Source of the DNA: an uncultured Spirochaetaceae bacterium
GTDB taxonomy: Bacteria; Spirochaetota; Spirochaetia; Sphaerochaetales; Sphaerochaetaceae
DNA: 64,000 nucleotides
Reading direction: 5' to 3'
Assembly (NCBI GenBank): GCA_944389975.1
Contig: CALXOH010000006.1
Location: forward strand, 49,177-113,176
Under the pieces are notes generated by a model that saw only the letters and a list, made by a program, of their open reading frames with translations, did not search any database and had not been told where the DNA came from. The position numbers and the translations under genes are program-made. This document shows, one piece after another, positions 1-7,899 of this stretch (its first letter is position 1; each line of letters opens with the position of its first letter).

Positions 1-533
1 TTGCATCATTTGCGGAGGAAACCATAGCCAGGGGGAAAAGGACGAGGGAAAGCGTCGGGAAAGAAAAAAGCATCTACTACTCCCCTTCCGAAGACGTTCT
101 TCTGACATATCCTGCAGGGAGCTTCCACACAGAATCGATAAAGCTTGCAGGCGGAAAGAATGTGATCGATGGAAAATTCCAGGAAGGAGGGGGTAAAGTT
201 ACCCTTGAGGAGCTTTTCATGCTATCCCCGGAGTACATCATCCTTTCAAACGAAAATGCATATGAGATGGTAAAATCCGACAAGAAATGGGCATTGCTTG
301 ATGCCGTCAGCAGCAACCACGTATATAAAATCCCATCAGTTCCATACTCATTCGTGGATGCGCCTCCCGCCCTTAACAGGCTGATCGGAATAGACTGGCT
401 TTCAAAGCTTTTGTATCCTGAAGAGAACAAAGACCTCGACGTCAAGGAACGCGTCAGGGAGTTCTATCGCCTATTTTATAACTACGACCTCTCGGGAGAG
501 GAACTTGACGAGATACTGGAGGATTCGCTTTGA
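1..533 (+). CDS. ABC transporter substrate-binding protein, iron/heme/cobalamin type (5' end missing)
   Basis: The reading frame is open from base 3 to the TGA at 531-533, so the gene begins before the window. The visible 176 codons look like the C-terminal lobe of a PF01497-type periplasmic binding protein (siderophore, heme or cobalamin). Family-typical features are a loop naming the ligand position (LSPEYIILS), then a PP-x-LNRLIGIDWL segment, YPEENKDLD, and a final helix with FYRLFYNYDLSGEEL. It would deliver a metal chelate to an inner-membrane permease, which is not in the window. The stop overlaps the start of the next gene, so the two are translationally coupled; that links it to metal uptake. 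The ligand cannot be told from this fragment. Confidence 0.75.
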   Translation, partial: ASFAEETIARGKRTRESVGKEKSIYYSPSEDVLLTYPAGSFHTESIKLAGGKNVIDGKFQEGGGKVTLEELFMLSPEYIILSNENAYEMVKSDKKWALLDAVSSNHVYKIPSVPYSFVDAPPALNRLIGIDWLSKLLYPEENKDLDVKERVREFYRLFYNYDLSGEELDEILEDSL

Positions 534-1306
534 TTACAGACTTGTCACTTCTTTTGATAATCCTCCTGGGTTTCATATCGACAACACTGGGCTCCGCATT
601 GGTGTTCTTCTCCAAGAAGGAACTATCGGAAAAGAATGAAGCCATATTCCTCGGCTTTGCATCAGGAGTGATGATCGCAGCATCGATATGGTCGCTCCTG
701 ATACCTGCGCTTGAGGAGAGCAAAGAGCTTGGAAAGCTTTCGTTCATTCCCCCGGCAGTCGGCTTTCTCCTTGGTGCACTGTTTCTGGTTGCGATCGACC
801 ACTTGGTGCCCCACATGCACCTTTCCGGGGAGGAGGAAGGGCCTGAATGCAAGCTCTCAAGGAATTCCAGACTCTTTCTGGCAATGTCGATCCACAACTT
901 TCCGGAAGGGCTTGCCGTAGGCTTTGCACTCGGCGATTACCTTTCAAGAGGGCTCGATCCATCCCCAGCTTTCGCAATAGCACTTGCAATGGCAATACAA
1001 AACATTCCGGAAGGAGCCGCGATATCACTACCATTGTCAAAAGAGAAAGGAAAACTGAAAGCGTTTCTCTCTGGTTCTGCAAGTTCGATCGCAGAACCTT
1101 TGAGCGCGCTGTTGGGTATATTTCTCTCTTCCATTCTATCCCCGCTCTCTCCATACCTTCTCTCATTCTCAGCAGGAGCAATGATATTCGTAGTGGCGGA
1201 AGACCTGATTCCCGAAAGCAAGATCGAAGAGCATCCGCACCACGGTGCACTGGCACTTGTAGCAGGATTTCTAGTCATGATGGTACTTGATGTATCTTTG
1301 GGGTGA
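530..1306 (+). CDS. ZIP-family divalent metal (zinc) transporter
   Basis: A 258-residue integral membrane protein with about eight hydrophobic segments. The two ZIP metal-site motifs are present: HNFPEGLAVG in the fourth segment and NIPEGAAISL in the fifth, with a histidine-containing linker (VPHMHLSGEEE) before them. ZIP proteins move Zn2+, Mn2+ or Fe2+ into the cytoplasm. The start is a TTG at 530 that shares bases with the stop of the upstream binding-protein gene, preceded by GGAGG at about 518. Coupling of a ZIP carrier to an ABC binding protein suggests a shared metal-responsive operon; the metal itself is inferred from the family. Confidence 0.88.
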   Translation: MITDLSLLLIILLGFISTTLGSALVFFSKKELSEKNEAIFLGFASGVMIAASIWSLLIPALEESKELGKLSFIPPAVGFLLGALFLVAIDHLVPHMHLSGEEEGPECKLSRNSRLFLAMSIHNFPEGLAVGFALGDYLSRGLDPSPAFAIALAMAIQNIPEGAAISLPLSKEKGKLKAFLSGSASSIAEPLSALLGIFLSSILSPLSPYLLSFSAGAMIFVVAEDLIPESKIEEHPHHGALALVAGFLVMMVLDVSLG

Positions 1307-1327
1307 CTGATCTATCAGTCCCCAAAG
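1296..1327. terminator. Long hairpin at the 3' end of the ZIP gene
   Basis: CTTTGGG (1296-1302), a two-base bulge and GACTGA (1305-1310) pair perfectly with TCAGTC plus CCCAAAG (1315-1327) around a TCTA loop, giving 13 base pairs. It starts inside the last codons of the ZIP gene. No T-run follows, so it is either a factor-dependent terminator or an RNA-stabilising hairpin. Bases 1328-1607 are AT-rich and I see no gene or RNA in them. Confidence 0.5.
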
Positions 1328-1607
1328 AACTCCATAAAAACCTTTATGACTGCACGGCACTCGAATCAATACAAGCCAAGCTTCAGGAAACATTAAATGT
1401 CTTGGGGCTTTCTTAAGAAAGTAAGAGAAAGCAAACTTAGGACAAGATAGTATATTCATCCTATTCAATAGGGGAAAACTATAAAATTCCTCAAAAAATT
1501 AAAAAATAAAAGCGCAAAATCAAGCATTTTAGAGTTAATTTGCATAAAATACTAAATCATATAGATATAAATATATCTGTTTGGTAACTTCTTGTATGTA
1601 AGAGACT

Positions 1608-1642
1608 TACAAAAAGAAAAAAGGAAGGTTTTTGACCTTCCT
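1608..1642 (-). terminator. Rho-independent terminator of the tRNA-Lys/tRNA-Glu unit
   Basis: On the minus strand AGGAAGGT pairs with ACCTTCCT around a short A-rich loop and is followed by TTTTTTCTTTTTG. It lies just downstream of tRNA-Glu. Confidence 0.85.
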
Positions 1643-1653
1643 AATTGCATTAA

Positions 1654-1725
1654 CATCTCCTGCGGGGATCGAACCCGCGTTGACGGGATGAAAACCCGTT
1701 GTCCTAACCACTAGACGAAGGAGAC
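1654..1725 (-). tRNA. tRNA-Glu (anticodon TTC)
   Basis: On the minus strand the 72 bases fold as a cloverleaf: acceptor GTCTCCT with AGGAGAT, a D-arm carrying TAGTGGTTAGGA, anticodon stem ACGGG/CCCGT with loop TTTTCAT (anticodon TTC), and T-arm GCGGG-TTCGATC-CCCGC. CCA is not encoded next to the discriminator G. It sits 10 bases after tRNA-Lys, and the two share one promoter and one terminator. Confidence 0.95.
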
Positions 1726-1735
1726 TAGGTTTACG

Positions 1736-1808
1736 TGAGCCGCATTGGATTCGAACCAATGACCCACGCCTTAAAAGGGCGTTGCTCTACCTGCTGAGCT
1801 AGCGGCCC
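1736..1808 (-). tRNA. tRNA-Lys (anticodon TTT)
   Basis: On the minus strand the 73 bases fold with acceptor GGGCCGC/GCGGCTC, D-arm GCTCAGCAGGTAGAGC, anticodon stem ACGCC/GGCGT with loop CTTTTAA (anticodon TTT) and T-arm CATTGG-TTCGAAT-CCAATG. It is the first gene of the two-tRNA unit. Confidence 0.95.
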
Positions 1809-1823
1809 TAGTGCAACAGTGAG

Positions 1824-1853
1824 AAGGTAGCAGAAATTTCAAAGGCTTGTCAA
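1824..1853 (-). promoter_or_regulatory. Probable sigma-70 promoter for tRNA-Lys/tRNA-Glu
   Basis: On the minus strand TTGACA (1853-1848) is followed after 18 bases by TACCTT (1829-1824), about 15 bases before the tRNA-Lys 5' end. The -35 is perfect; the -10 is a weak match. Confidence 0.55.
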
Positions 1854-1912
1854 CCTATTCTTGTCCGCTTTCTACTCATATGATAGACTTTCTAAAGATC
1901 AAGGAGGATCAA

Positions 1913-3115
1913 ATGGCCAAAAGCAAAGAATATATCAAGAGCCTCATAAACGTTCTTGAAGGCCTTGAGACAAAGAACATGTATCAAAATGACTTCTTCC
2001 ACACATGGAAGGAAAGCGATGACGAGATAATGGCCGTATTCGAAGTGGCCGAAATCCTCAGAGGGTTGAGGGAAAACAATATCTCTGCGAAAGTCTTCGA
2101 TTCGGGGCTTGGAATCTCGATATTCCGCGACAACTCGACCCGCACCAGGTTTTCATTTGCGTCCGCATGCAACTTGCTTGGGCTTGAAGTACAGGATCTG
2201 GATGAGAAAGTCTCACAGATCGCACATGGCGAGACAGTACGGGAAACAGCCAACATGATCTCTTTCATGGCTGATGTAATCGGAATCAGGGATGACATGT
2301 ACATCGGCAAGGGCTATACGTATATGAAGACTGTAAGCGAGAGCGTGCAGGAAGGATACCGCGACGGGGTGCTGGAGCAGAGGCCTACGCTTGTGAACTT
2401 GCAATGCGACATCGACCATCCGACCCAGGTTATGGCTGACATGCTTCATATAATCAACGAGTTCGGAGGGATCGAGAACCTGAAGGGCAAGAAGGTTGCA
2501 ATGACATGGGCATACTCCCCGTCATATGGAAAGCCGCTTTCAGTTCCGCAAGGTGTTATCGGACTATTTACAAGATTCGGCATGGACGTGGTACTTGCGC
2601 ATCCGGAAGGGTACAACGTGATGAGCGATGTCGAGGAGATTGCAACGAAGAACGCGGCTAAGAGCGGTGGATCGTTCAAGAAAGTCAATTCGATGGAGGA
2701 GGCATTCAAGGATGCCGATATCGTATATCCGAAATCGTGGGCACCTTTTGCGGTAATGGAAGAGCGCACACGCTTGGTTGAGAACGGTGAATTCGATGCG
2801 CTGAAGGATCTTGAGAAGAAGTGCCTTGAGAACAATGCAAAGTACAAGAACTGGACGTGTTCGGAAGAGTTGATGAAGACGACGAAGAACGGAAAGGCAC
2901 TTTACCTCCACTGCCTGCCGGCTGATATCACCGGCGTTTCATGCAAAGAGGGCGAAGTCGACGCATCGGTATTCGACAGATACCTCGTTCCGCTTTACAA
3001 GGAAGCATCCTACAAGCCGTATATAATTGCGGCAATGATCTTCCTTTCAAAGTTCAAGGAACCGGGCAAAAAGCTCACGGAACTCCTTGAGAGAGGCAAA
3101 AAGAGGATCAACTGA
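1913..3115 (+). CDS. ygeW: YgeW-type knotted carbamoyltransferase
   Basis: A 400-residue relative of aspartate and ornithine carbamoyltransferases, and by long identical stretches a member of the YgeW family. It carries the carbamoyl-phosphate loop STRTR, the YgeW-typical segments GETVRETANMISF and DIDHPTQ, the AMTWAYSPSYGKPLSVPQG stretch and the HCLPADI motif. The physiological substrate of YgeW is not established; in other bacteria it sits with purine or diaminopropionate catabolism genes, none of which is next to it here. The start at 1913 follows AAGGAGG with good spacing; an in-frame start at 1847 lacks a ribosome site. A strong terminator follows, so it is probably transcribed alone. 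Confidence 0.92.
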   Translation: MAKSKEYIKSLINVLEGLETKNMYQNDFFHTWKESDDEIMAVFEVAEILRGLRENNISAKVFDSGLGISIFRDNSTRTRFSFASACNLLGLEVQDLDEKVSQIAHGETVRETANMISFMADVIGIRDDMYIGKGYTYMKTVSESVQEGYRDGVLEQRPTLVNLQCDIDHPTQVMADMLHIINEFGGIENLKGKKVAMTWAYSPSYGKPLSVPQGVIGLFTRFGMDVVLAHPEGYNVMSDVEEIATKNAAKSGGSFKKVNSMEEAFKDADIVYPKSWAPFAVMEERTRLVENGEFDALKDLEKKCLENNAKYKNWTCSEELMKTTKNGKALYLHCLPADITGVSCKEGEVDASVFDRYLVPLYKEASYKPYIIAAMIFLSKFKEPGKKLTELLERGKKRIN

Positions 3116-3124
3116 GAAACATGA

Positions 3125-3148
3125 GGGCCGTCTTCGGGCGGCCTTTTA
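3125..3148 (+). terminator. Rho-independent terminator after ygeW
   Basis: GGCCG pairs with CGGCC around TCTTCGGG, followed by TTTTAC, 10 bases after the ygeW stop. Confidence 0.8.
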
Positions 3149-3149
3149 C

Positions 3150-3647
3150 TCACTCATTCGCCTTGTTTCCGTTTTTGATTTCCAAAAGTTTGGAATAAAA
3201 GTCGTCGGCATACTTCTTGACGATCCCGCCCACATAGGTTTTGGGTTTGAATGGCTTGTCTGAAAAGACATACCTGAGCTTTCCTTGGTTTTTCAAATCC
3301 AAATCGACTGCAAGGAATTTCATCTCTTTTCCATCCATCGGGTTGTCGATCGCAACATCCACTACATCGGAATACGGGAAACCGATCACTGAATCACTCA
3401 TTCCGATCGATGCGTACGCGCCTTCCTCGTCAGAGACGAAGATCAAAGCATCTTCATTCATCGTTATCATCCGGATGACGGTCTCTATCTTCTTTCCCCT
3501 GTCCTTCATATGGGCAAGCATCTTCTTCTCAATGGGAAGCATCTTCTCGTTGTATGTGTTTCTTGCTTTGAGCATCTGCTTCCTGTAATTTACCATCGTC
3601 ATCAATACAAATACGACGATAACGAAAAACACTATGAAAATTATCAT
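3150..3647 (-). CDS. Membrane-anchored protein of unknown function
   Basis: I do not recognise this 165-residue protein. One strongly hydrophobic helix occupies residues 1-19, followed by a basic stretch (NYRKQMLKARN) that predicts the rest lies in the cytoplasm. The soluble part is mixed alpha/beta, with a segment reading SDEEGAYASIGMSDSVIGFPYSDVVD-like strands that resembles small PH-like or photosystem-style beta domains, but I cannot name it. It is divergent from rfbB, with 32 bases between the starts, and its stop lies just past the ygeW terminator. Confidence 0.7.
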   Translation of the reverse strand: MIIFIVFFVIVVFVLMTMVNYRKQMLKARNTYNEKMLPIEKKMLAHMKDRGKKIETVIRMITMNEDALIFVSDEEGAYASIGMSDSVIGFPYSDVVDVAIDNPMDGKEMKFLAVDLDLKNQGKLRYVFSDKPFKPKTYVGGIVKKYADDFYSKLLEIKNGNKANE

Positions 3648-3679
3648 CTACATCTCCCCTTCCGATTATACGAAAACGG

Positions 3680-4672
3680 ATGGAAAATAAAAGGGATATG
3701 ACGTATGAAACGTTCCTGGTAACCGGGGCAGCCGGATTCATCGGCTCGAACTACATCGAACTCTCTTTGGAAAAACATCCCGATCGGAGGGTGGTTGCGC
3801 TCGACGCGCTGACTTATGCATCTACATACGATGTGATAAAACCGTATGTGGATGAAAAATTGATATCGTTTGTGAAGTGCGATATCAGAAACCCAGGACA
3901 ACTGGAAAAGGTATTCGACGAATCAAGACCCGATGTCGTGGTGAACTTTGCGGCAGAAAGCCACGTCGACTCGTCGATCCAGAACCCTTCGCTCTTTTAC
4001 GAGACGAACGTAATGGGATGCATCAACCTCCTCGAGTGTGCGAGAAAGCACAAGACGAAAAGGTTTCTGCAAGTATCGACGGATGAAGTATACGGAAGCC
4101 TGTCTCTGGATGATGATAGGAAATTCACTGAAAGCGACAGGCTCTCCCCCTCTTCCCCGTACAGCGCGTCAAAAGCGGGTGCAGAGATGGCCGTCCTCGC
4201 ATACCACCGCACATACGACCTTGATGTCGTTATTACGCGTAGCTCGAATAACTTCGGGCCTCACCAACACTACGAGAAGCTCATTCCTAAAGTGATAAGA
4301 AATGCATTCTTCGACAAGAAGATACCGGTTTACGGTACCGGAGAGAACATACGCGATTGGATATTCGTAAAAGACAATGCACTTGCTATAGATGAAGTGA
4401 TCGAAAAAGGAAAAAGCGGAGAGGTGTACAACGTAGGCGGAGGAAACGAGAAAAGCAACTTATGGATCATAAGAAAGATCCTTGGGATTATGGGGAAAAG
4501 CGACGAGTTGATCGAATTCGTCGAAGACAGACCGGGGCATGACGAGAGGTATGCACTTTCGGACATGAAAACAAGAAGCGAAATCGGATTCTCTCCGACG
4601 GGGAATTTCGAAGAAAGATTGCACGAAACTATAAGATACTACGTCAAGAAATTGGAAAAAGCTCTACGGTGA
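3680..4672 (+). CDS. rfbB: dTDP-glucose 4,6-dehydratase
   Basis: A short-chain dehydrogenase/reductase that would convert dTDP-glucose to dTDP-4-keto-6-deoxyglucose, a step to deoxysugars such as rhamnose in surface polysaccharides. The NAD-binding loop GAAGFIGSN is near the N-terminus, FAAESHVDSSI and STDEVYG follow, and the catalytic YSASKAG (Tyr-x-x-x-Lys) comes next, then SNNFGPHQ and the RDWIFVKDN segment usual for RfbB. At 330 residues it is slightly short for the family. The start may be 3680 or the in-frame ATG at 3698, which has AAAGGG just upstream. No other nucleotide-sugar genes are nearby. Confidence 0.9.
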   Translation: MENKRDMTYETFLVTGAAGFIGSNYIELSLEKHPDRRVVALDALTYASTYDVIKPYVDEKLISFVKCDIRNPGQLEKVFDESRPDVVVNFAAESHVDSSIQNPSLFYETNVMGCINLLECARKHKTKRFLQVSTDEVYGSLSLDDDRKFTESDRLSPSSPYSASKAGAEMAVLAYHRTYDLDVVITRSSNNFGPHQHYEKLIPKVIRNAFFDKKIPVYGTGENIRDWIFVKDNALAIDEVIEKGKSGEVYNVGGGNEKSNLWIIRKILGIMGKSDELIEFVEDRPGHDERYALSDMKTRSEIGFSPTGNFEERLHETIRYYVKKLEKALR

Positions 4673-4720
4673 TGCCACAAAAAGCAAATGGGAATTGATT
4701 TCAAATTTAGAATTATTAAG

Positions 4721-4750
4721 TTGCTGTCAAGAGATATTATAGCCTATAAT
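4721..4750 (+). promoter_or_regulatory. Promoter of the EVPVE-repeat membrane protein gene
   Basis: TTGCTG (4721-4726), an 18-base spacer and a perfect TATAAT (4745-4750), 46 bases before the preferred start at 4797, within an AT-rich intergenic stretch. Confidence 0.7.
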
Positions 4751-4796
4751 TAGCTTTGAGTATGAAATTTATGCTCAGGATAATATGGAGGAGCTC

Positions 4797-5810
4797 ATGT
4801 CAAAACCTTCAAGCTCTTTGAAGCTCGTCATTTCAAGCGTTGTGATTTCAGCCGTAGTGATCGGCTTGTTCTTCGCGCTGTTTTTGCTTGTGATCGTACC
4901 TTCTTTCTCGATAACAGAACGTGAGATCTACAATGTATTGATCAAGATATTCCCTCTTGTCATAGGACTTGTCCTTGTCGAAGTCGGGTATATAGCAGGA
5001 AAAGGAAACAAGGAAGATGAAGAGCTTGAGAGCGACATGCTCAGTCCTAACGCATACGATCAACCGCTATATGCAAAGCCGACCGACGATCCGGTATCCA
5101 ACGGCGTTGACAAAATCCAGGAGATGGAGAAGGCAACCGTAATCGAGAAGGAGGTTCCGGTTGAAGTCATCAAGGAAGTCGTAAAAGAAGTTCCTGTGGA
5201 AGTTGAAAGGATCGTAGAGAAGGTCGTCGAAAAACCTGTCGAAACCGTAAGGGAAGTGGTAAGGGAAGTTCCTGTTGAGATTATAAAGGAAGTACCCGTG
5301 GAAGTCGAAAAGATAGTTGAACGCCCTGTGGAAGTCGAAAAGGTCGTAGAGAAGGTCGTTGAACGCCCGATTGAAGTCATCCGTGAAGTTCCTGTGGAAA
5401 TCGTAAGAAACGTAGAGAAAATAGTCGAAGTCGAAAAGCCGGTCGAGATTGAAAAGGTAGTTGAAGTTGAAAAGCCGGTTGACATCGAGAAGGAAGAGGA
5501 AGTCAAGATGCTCTCCTTCAGAGAAGCTTTGGACGAAGAGATAGGCAACAGCAGGAAGTATGGTTATACATTCTCTGTTGCGGCTGTCAAGGATGGCGAG
5601 GGCGTAACCGATGAAGCGTTCGCAAATGCACTCGGAGGAGACAGCCTTTCGTTCAACGAAGATGGCAAGCACTATCTGATAATGCCACTCTACAACAGGG
5701 TTGAAGCGCTGCGGGCGCTGAGACCGTTTGAAAAAGTTGCGGTCGGCGAATTCAAGGGCAATGCCGATACGCTGTTGAAAACATTGGACAGAGAATTGGA
5801 AAGGGCATGA
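4797..5810 (+). CDS. Two-helix membrane protein with long EVPVE-type charged repeat and GGDEF-like C-terminal domain
   Basis: 337 residues. Two hydrophobic helices (about 8-31 and 41-61) place both ends on the same side, probably the cytoplasm. Residues about 115-238 are a low-complexity run of valine, glutamate, proline and lysine built from units like EVPVEV, EKVVE and EKPVE. The last 95 residues (FREALDEEIGNSRKYGYTF onward) resemble the start of a GGDEF fold but lack a GGDEF signature, so any such domain would be non-catalytic. Similar EVPVE stretches occur in bacterial membrane and cytoskeletal proteins as rigid spacers. Role unknown. The ATG at 4797 follows GGAGGAG; the earlier ATG at 4785 overlaps that site. 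It has its own promoter and terminator. Confidence 0.85.
   Translation: MSKPSSSLKLVISSVVISAVVIGLFFALFLLVIVPSFSITEREIYNVLIKIFPLVIGLVLVEVGYIAGKGNKEDEELESDMLSPNAYDQPLYAKPTDDPVSNGVDKIQEMEKATVIEKEVPVEVIKEVVKEVPVEVERIVEKVVEKPVETVREVVREVPVEIIKEVPVEVEKIVERPVEVEKVVEKVVERPIEVIREVPVEIVRNVEKIVEVEKPVEIEKVVEVEKPVDIEKEEEVKMLSFREALDEEIGNSRKYGYTFSVAAVKDGEGVTDEAFANALGGDSLSFNEDGKHYLIMPLYNRVEALRALRPFEKVAVGEFKGNADTLLKTLDRELERA
5142..5505 (+). repeat. Degenerate in-frame repeat encoding EVPVE/EKVVE units
   Basis: About 360 bases of imperfect short repeats (variants of gaagtt-cctgtgga and gaaaaggtcgt) inside the membrane protein gene. All unit changes keep the reading frame, so the pattern is selected at the protein level. 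It could recombine to change spacer length. Confidence 0.8.
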
Positions 5811-5838
5811 AAAAGGGCAGCGAAAGCTGCCTTTTTCA
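5811..5838. terminator. Bidirectional terminator between convergent genes
   Basis: GGCAGC pairs with GCTGCC around GAAA, with A-run before and T-run after (AAAAAGGG...CCTTTTTC). It can end both the repeat-protein gene on plus and rnz on minus, whose stop codon lies within it. Confidence 0.88.
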
Positions 5839-6759
5839 TTCTTTCAATGGAATCTCAAAAGACATCCTATCCTTGGTGAGGATGGTAGCTGGGAATATTT
5901 CCTTCGCTTCCTTCTCCAAGACTTTCAATTCATCTTTCGAATAACGCGGAGAGTAATGCTGGAGCATCAGGCGGGAACATCCTCCGTCGCGTGCAATCAT
6001 GGCAGCCTGCCGCGCTGTCATGTGTTTCTTCTCCCTGGCGCTCTCCTCCAGGGCGTCTTCGAACATACCTTCGCAAAAGAGGACGTCGCTGTCATGTACG
6101 TAATCTGCGATCTCGGGAAAGTACAGGGTATCTGTAACGTAACTGATCTTGCGTCCGGCACGTTCCCTGCCCATGACCATGTCGGGAGTGACAGTAAGTC
6201 CGTTTTCAAGAACTACACTCCCGCCGTGCTGCAAAATCCCCCACATCGGGCCTTTGGGAACGCCGTATTCGATCGCCTTCCCGGGGTAGAACTCCCCTTT
6301 CCTCTTTTTCTCGACAAGGGAATAGCCGTAACAAAGTTTCGTATGATCCAGTCTGAAAGCTTCGATAGTGAACTCTTCATCTTCCATCACCACACCCTCT
6401 TTGACAGGGATTACGACGATCTCGTAATTGATGTACATGTCGAGTATGCGCCTTGTCTGCTCAACGTACTCCTTGAGTCTATCCGGGCCGAAGATGTAAA
6501 GCGGATCGGTTCTGTCTACCTGGCTTGAAAGCATCAGCATCCCCGGCAGTCCTGTTACGTGGTCTGCATGCATGTGTGAGATGAATATCGCATTGATCTT
6601 CTTCCATTTGAGCGAAAGCATCTTCAGCGATACCTGCGTACCTTCCCCGCAATCGAAAAGGAACAAATCGCCGTCACGCCTGATGAGCATTGATGTAAGA
6701 AACCGACCGGGAAGAGGCATCATGCCACCTGTACCCAAAGAGAAAACTTCAAGATTCAC
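5836..6759 (-). CDS. rnz: Ribonuclease Z (tRNA 3'-end endonuclease)
   Basis: A 307-residue metallo-beta-lactamase-fold nuclease that trims the 3' trailer of tRNA precursors so CCA can be added. The metal motif SHMHADH is at residues 61-67, followed by GLPGMLML, and the later signature FCEGMFEDA plus the C-terminal MLQHYSPRY segment are typical of RNase Z. This is useful here because the tRNA genes in the window do not encode CCA. The gene lies downstream of the LolCDE-like genes with a 30-base gap, so it may have its own transcript or end the long operon. Confidence 0.93.
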   Translation of the reverse strand: MNLEVFSLGTGGMMPLPGRFLTSMLIRRDGDLFLFDCGEGTQVSLKMLSLKWKKINAIFISHMHADHVTGLPGMLMLSSQVDRTDPLYIFGPDRLKEYVEQTRRILDMYINYEIVVIPVKEGVVMEDEEFTIEAFRLDHTKLCYGYSLVEKKRKGEFYPGKAIEYGVPKGPMWGILQHGGSVVLENGLTVTPDMVMGRERAGRKISYVTDTLYFPEIADYVHDSDVLFCEGMFEDALEESAREKKHMTARQAAMIARDGGCSRLMLQHYSPRYSKDELKVLEKEAKEIFPATILTKDRMSFEIPLKE

Positions 6760-6789
6760 AAGTCAGGATATTAACATAGCAAAGGGAAG

Positions 6790-7899
6790 TTAGAAAGAGC
6801 CAATGTTCTCCAAGATGCTACGCTTGGTGAGTGAGGAAAGGGAGAAAAGAAGAACAAGGAATGAAAAAAACGCCAACAGCGCATAAACGCCCAAGATGGG
6901 AAGCAACGGGATTTCAACCTCGAAGCGAACCAAATACATCTCCAAAGCGTCAAATCCGTGTGCTACGAGGAATGAAAGGATGAAAGGAGTTGAGTAAGAG
7001 AGAAGAAGGCCGAGGATAAAGCCTAGAAATATCGCAAGGATGATCTCGGAGAAAGTTATCTTCAGATAAAGAATCAAAACCGATCCAGACCCAAGCCCCA
7101 ATGACATCAAAAGCCCTATATCCCTCTTGTCGCTTGACACATAAAACGATGCAATCGACGAAGCGTATGCGGAAGAAAGGATTGATATGAGAACGAAGAC
7201 AAACAACAACAGTCGGAGACTCAAGTCAAGGTTCGAATAGATCTCGGAATAGATCATCCGCGACGAATACGCATCAAGCGCGTTCAAATCGGGAATGGCG
7301 TGATTCTCCGTAATGATTTCGTATTGCACTCTCTCATCAAGAATGCTTGAGGGAACGTAACAGAGCCCTTTGTCAAATTGATGGTAACCAGTGTCGAATA
7401 TTCCACTCACTTCCATCAATGCGGGTCGCACCCTCCCTTTCCCCGAGTCCCAGATCAAAAGCGATACCCTGTCCCCTGATGACACGGAAAGCGCTTCTGA
7501 TGCATCGCGGGAAATAACAAGCCCCTCATCCATTCCTTTTGGAAGTGATAACAACCCAAGGCGTTCCGGAGAAAAATACGAATCGAAGGCAACTCCCTTC
7601 AACATCACGGGATAGCTACCACGGGAGGAGAAGATGACACCTGTTGTACTCTCAACAGCGTCAGATGAGATAACATGATCCCCTTTCATATCCACAGAGG
7701 ATAGAATATCTCCGGAACCTAGATATACAAGGATATCCTTTATTCCGCTCTCCATCGAATAGATGAAAGAGAGAGAGAACGTCAGGAGCATCGACAGTAT
7801 CACTATTACTAAAGATGATGAAAGGATTGAGACTTTCTTTTCAAAACCGGCACCTGCTCCAAGTTTTCTTAAGACATAAAGGGAAAGATTACTTTTCAA
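6790..7899 (-). CDS. FtsX-like ABC permease, LolC/LolE type
   Basis: 369 residues with the MacB/LolE layout: one membrane helix near residues 23-45, a large extracytoplasmic domain, then three C-terminal helices. Together with the ATPase and second permease just upstream it forms a LolCDE-like complex, which in diderm bacteria extracts lipoproteins from the inner membrane. The preferred start is the TTG at 7899, preceded by AAAGGGG, giving an 11-base overlap with the ATPase gene; an ATG at 7923 is an alternative. A cluster in the same relative position to prfB and ftsY exists in Borrelia as I recall it, which supports the Lol reading over a peptide exporter. Confidence 0.8.
   Translation of the reverse strand: MKSNLSLYVLRKLGAGAGFEKKVSILSSSLVIVILSMLLTFSLSFIYSMESGIKDILVYLGSGDILSSVDMKGDHVISSDAVESTTGVIFSSRGSYPVMLKGVAFDSYFSPERLGLLSLPKGMDEGLVISRDASEALSVSSGDRVSLLIWDSGKGRVRPALMEVSGIFDTGYHQFDKGLCYVPSSILDERVQYEIITENHAIPDLNALDAYSSRMIYSEIYSNLDLSLRLLLFVFVLISILSSAYASSIASFYVSSDKRDIGLLMSLGLGSGSVLILYLKITFSEIILAIFLGFILGLLLSYSTPFILSFLVAHGFDALEMYLVRFEVEIPLLPILGVYALLAFFSFLVLLFSLSSLTKRSILENIGSF

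Noticed and set aside
847..1290. 147-residue plus-strand ORF inside the ZIP gene
   Set aside because: Out-of-frame shadow of a gene with clear ZIP motifs.
1271..1468. 65-residue minus-strand ORF after the ZIP gene
   Set aside because: It overlaps the ZIP end and hairpin, has no ribosome site and no recognisable protein character.
5142..5505. Short repeats that could suggest a CRISPR array or minisatellite
   Set aside because: Units are imperfect, unspaced and keep a reading frame within a complete gene.
5060..5672. Two long minus-strand ORFs rich in Ser/Thr/Phe opposite the EVPVE repeat
   Set aside because: They are the complement of a biased coding repeat; no ribosome sites, no homology, and the plus-strand gene has promoter, start and terminator.
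6572..6793. Small plus-strand ORF across the rnz start
   Set aside because: Antisense to the RNase Z N-terminus with no start signal.
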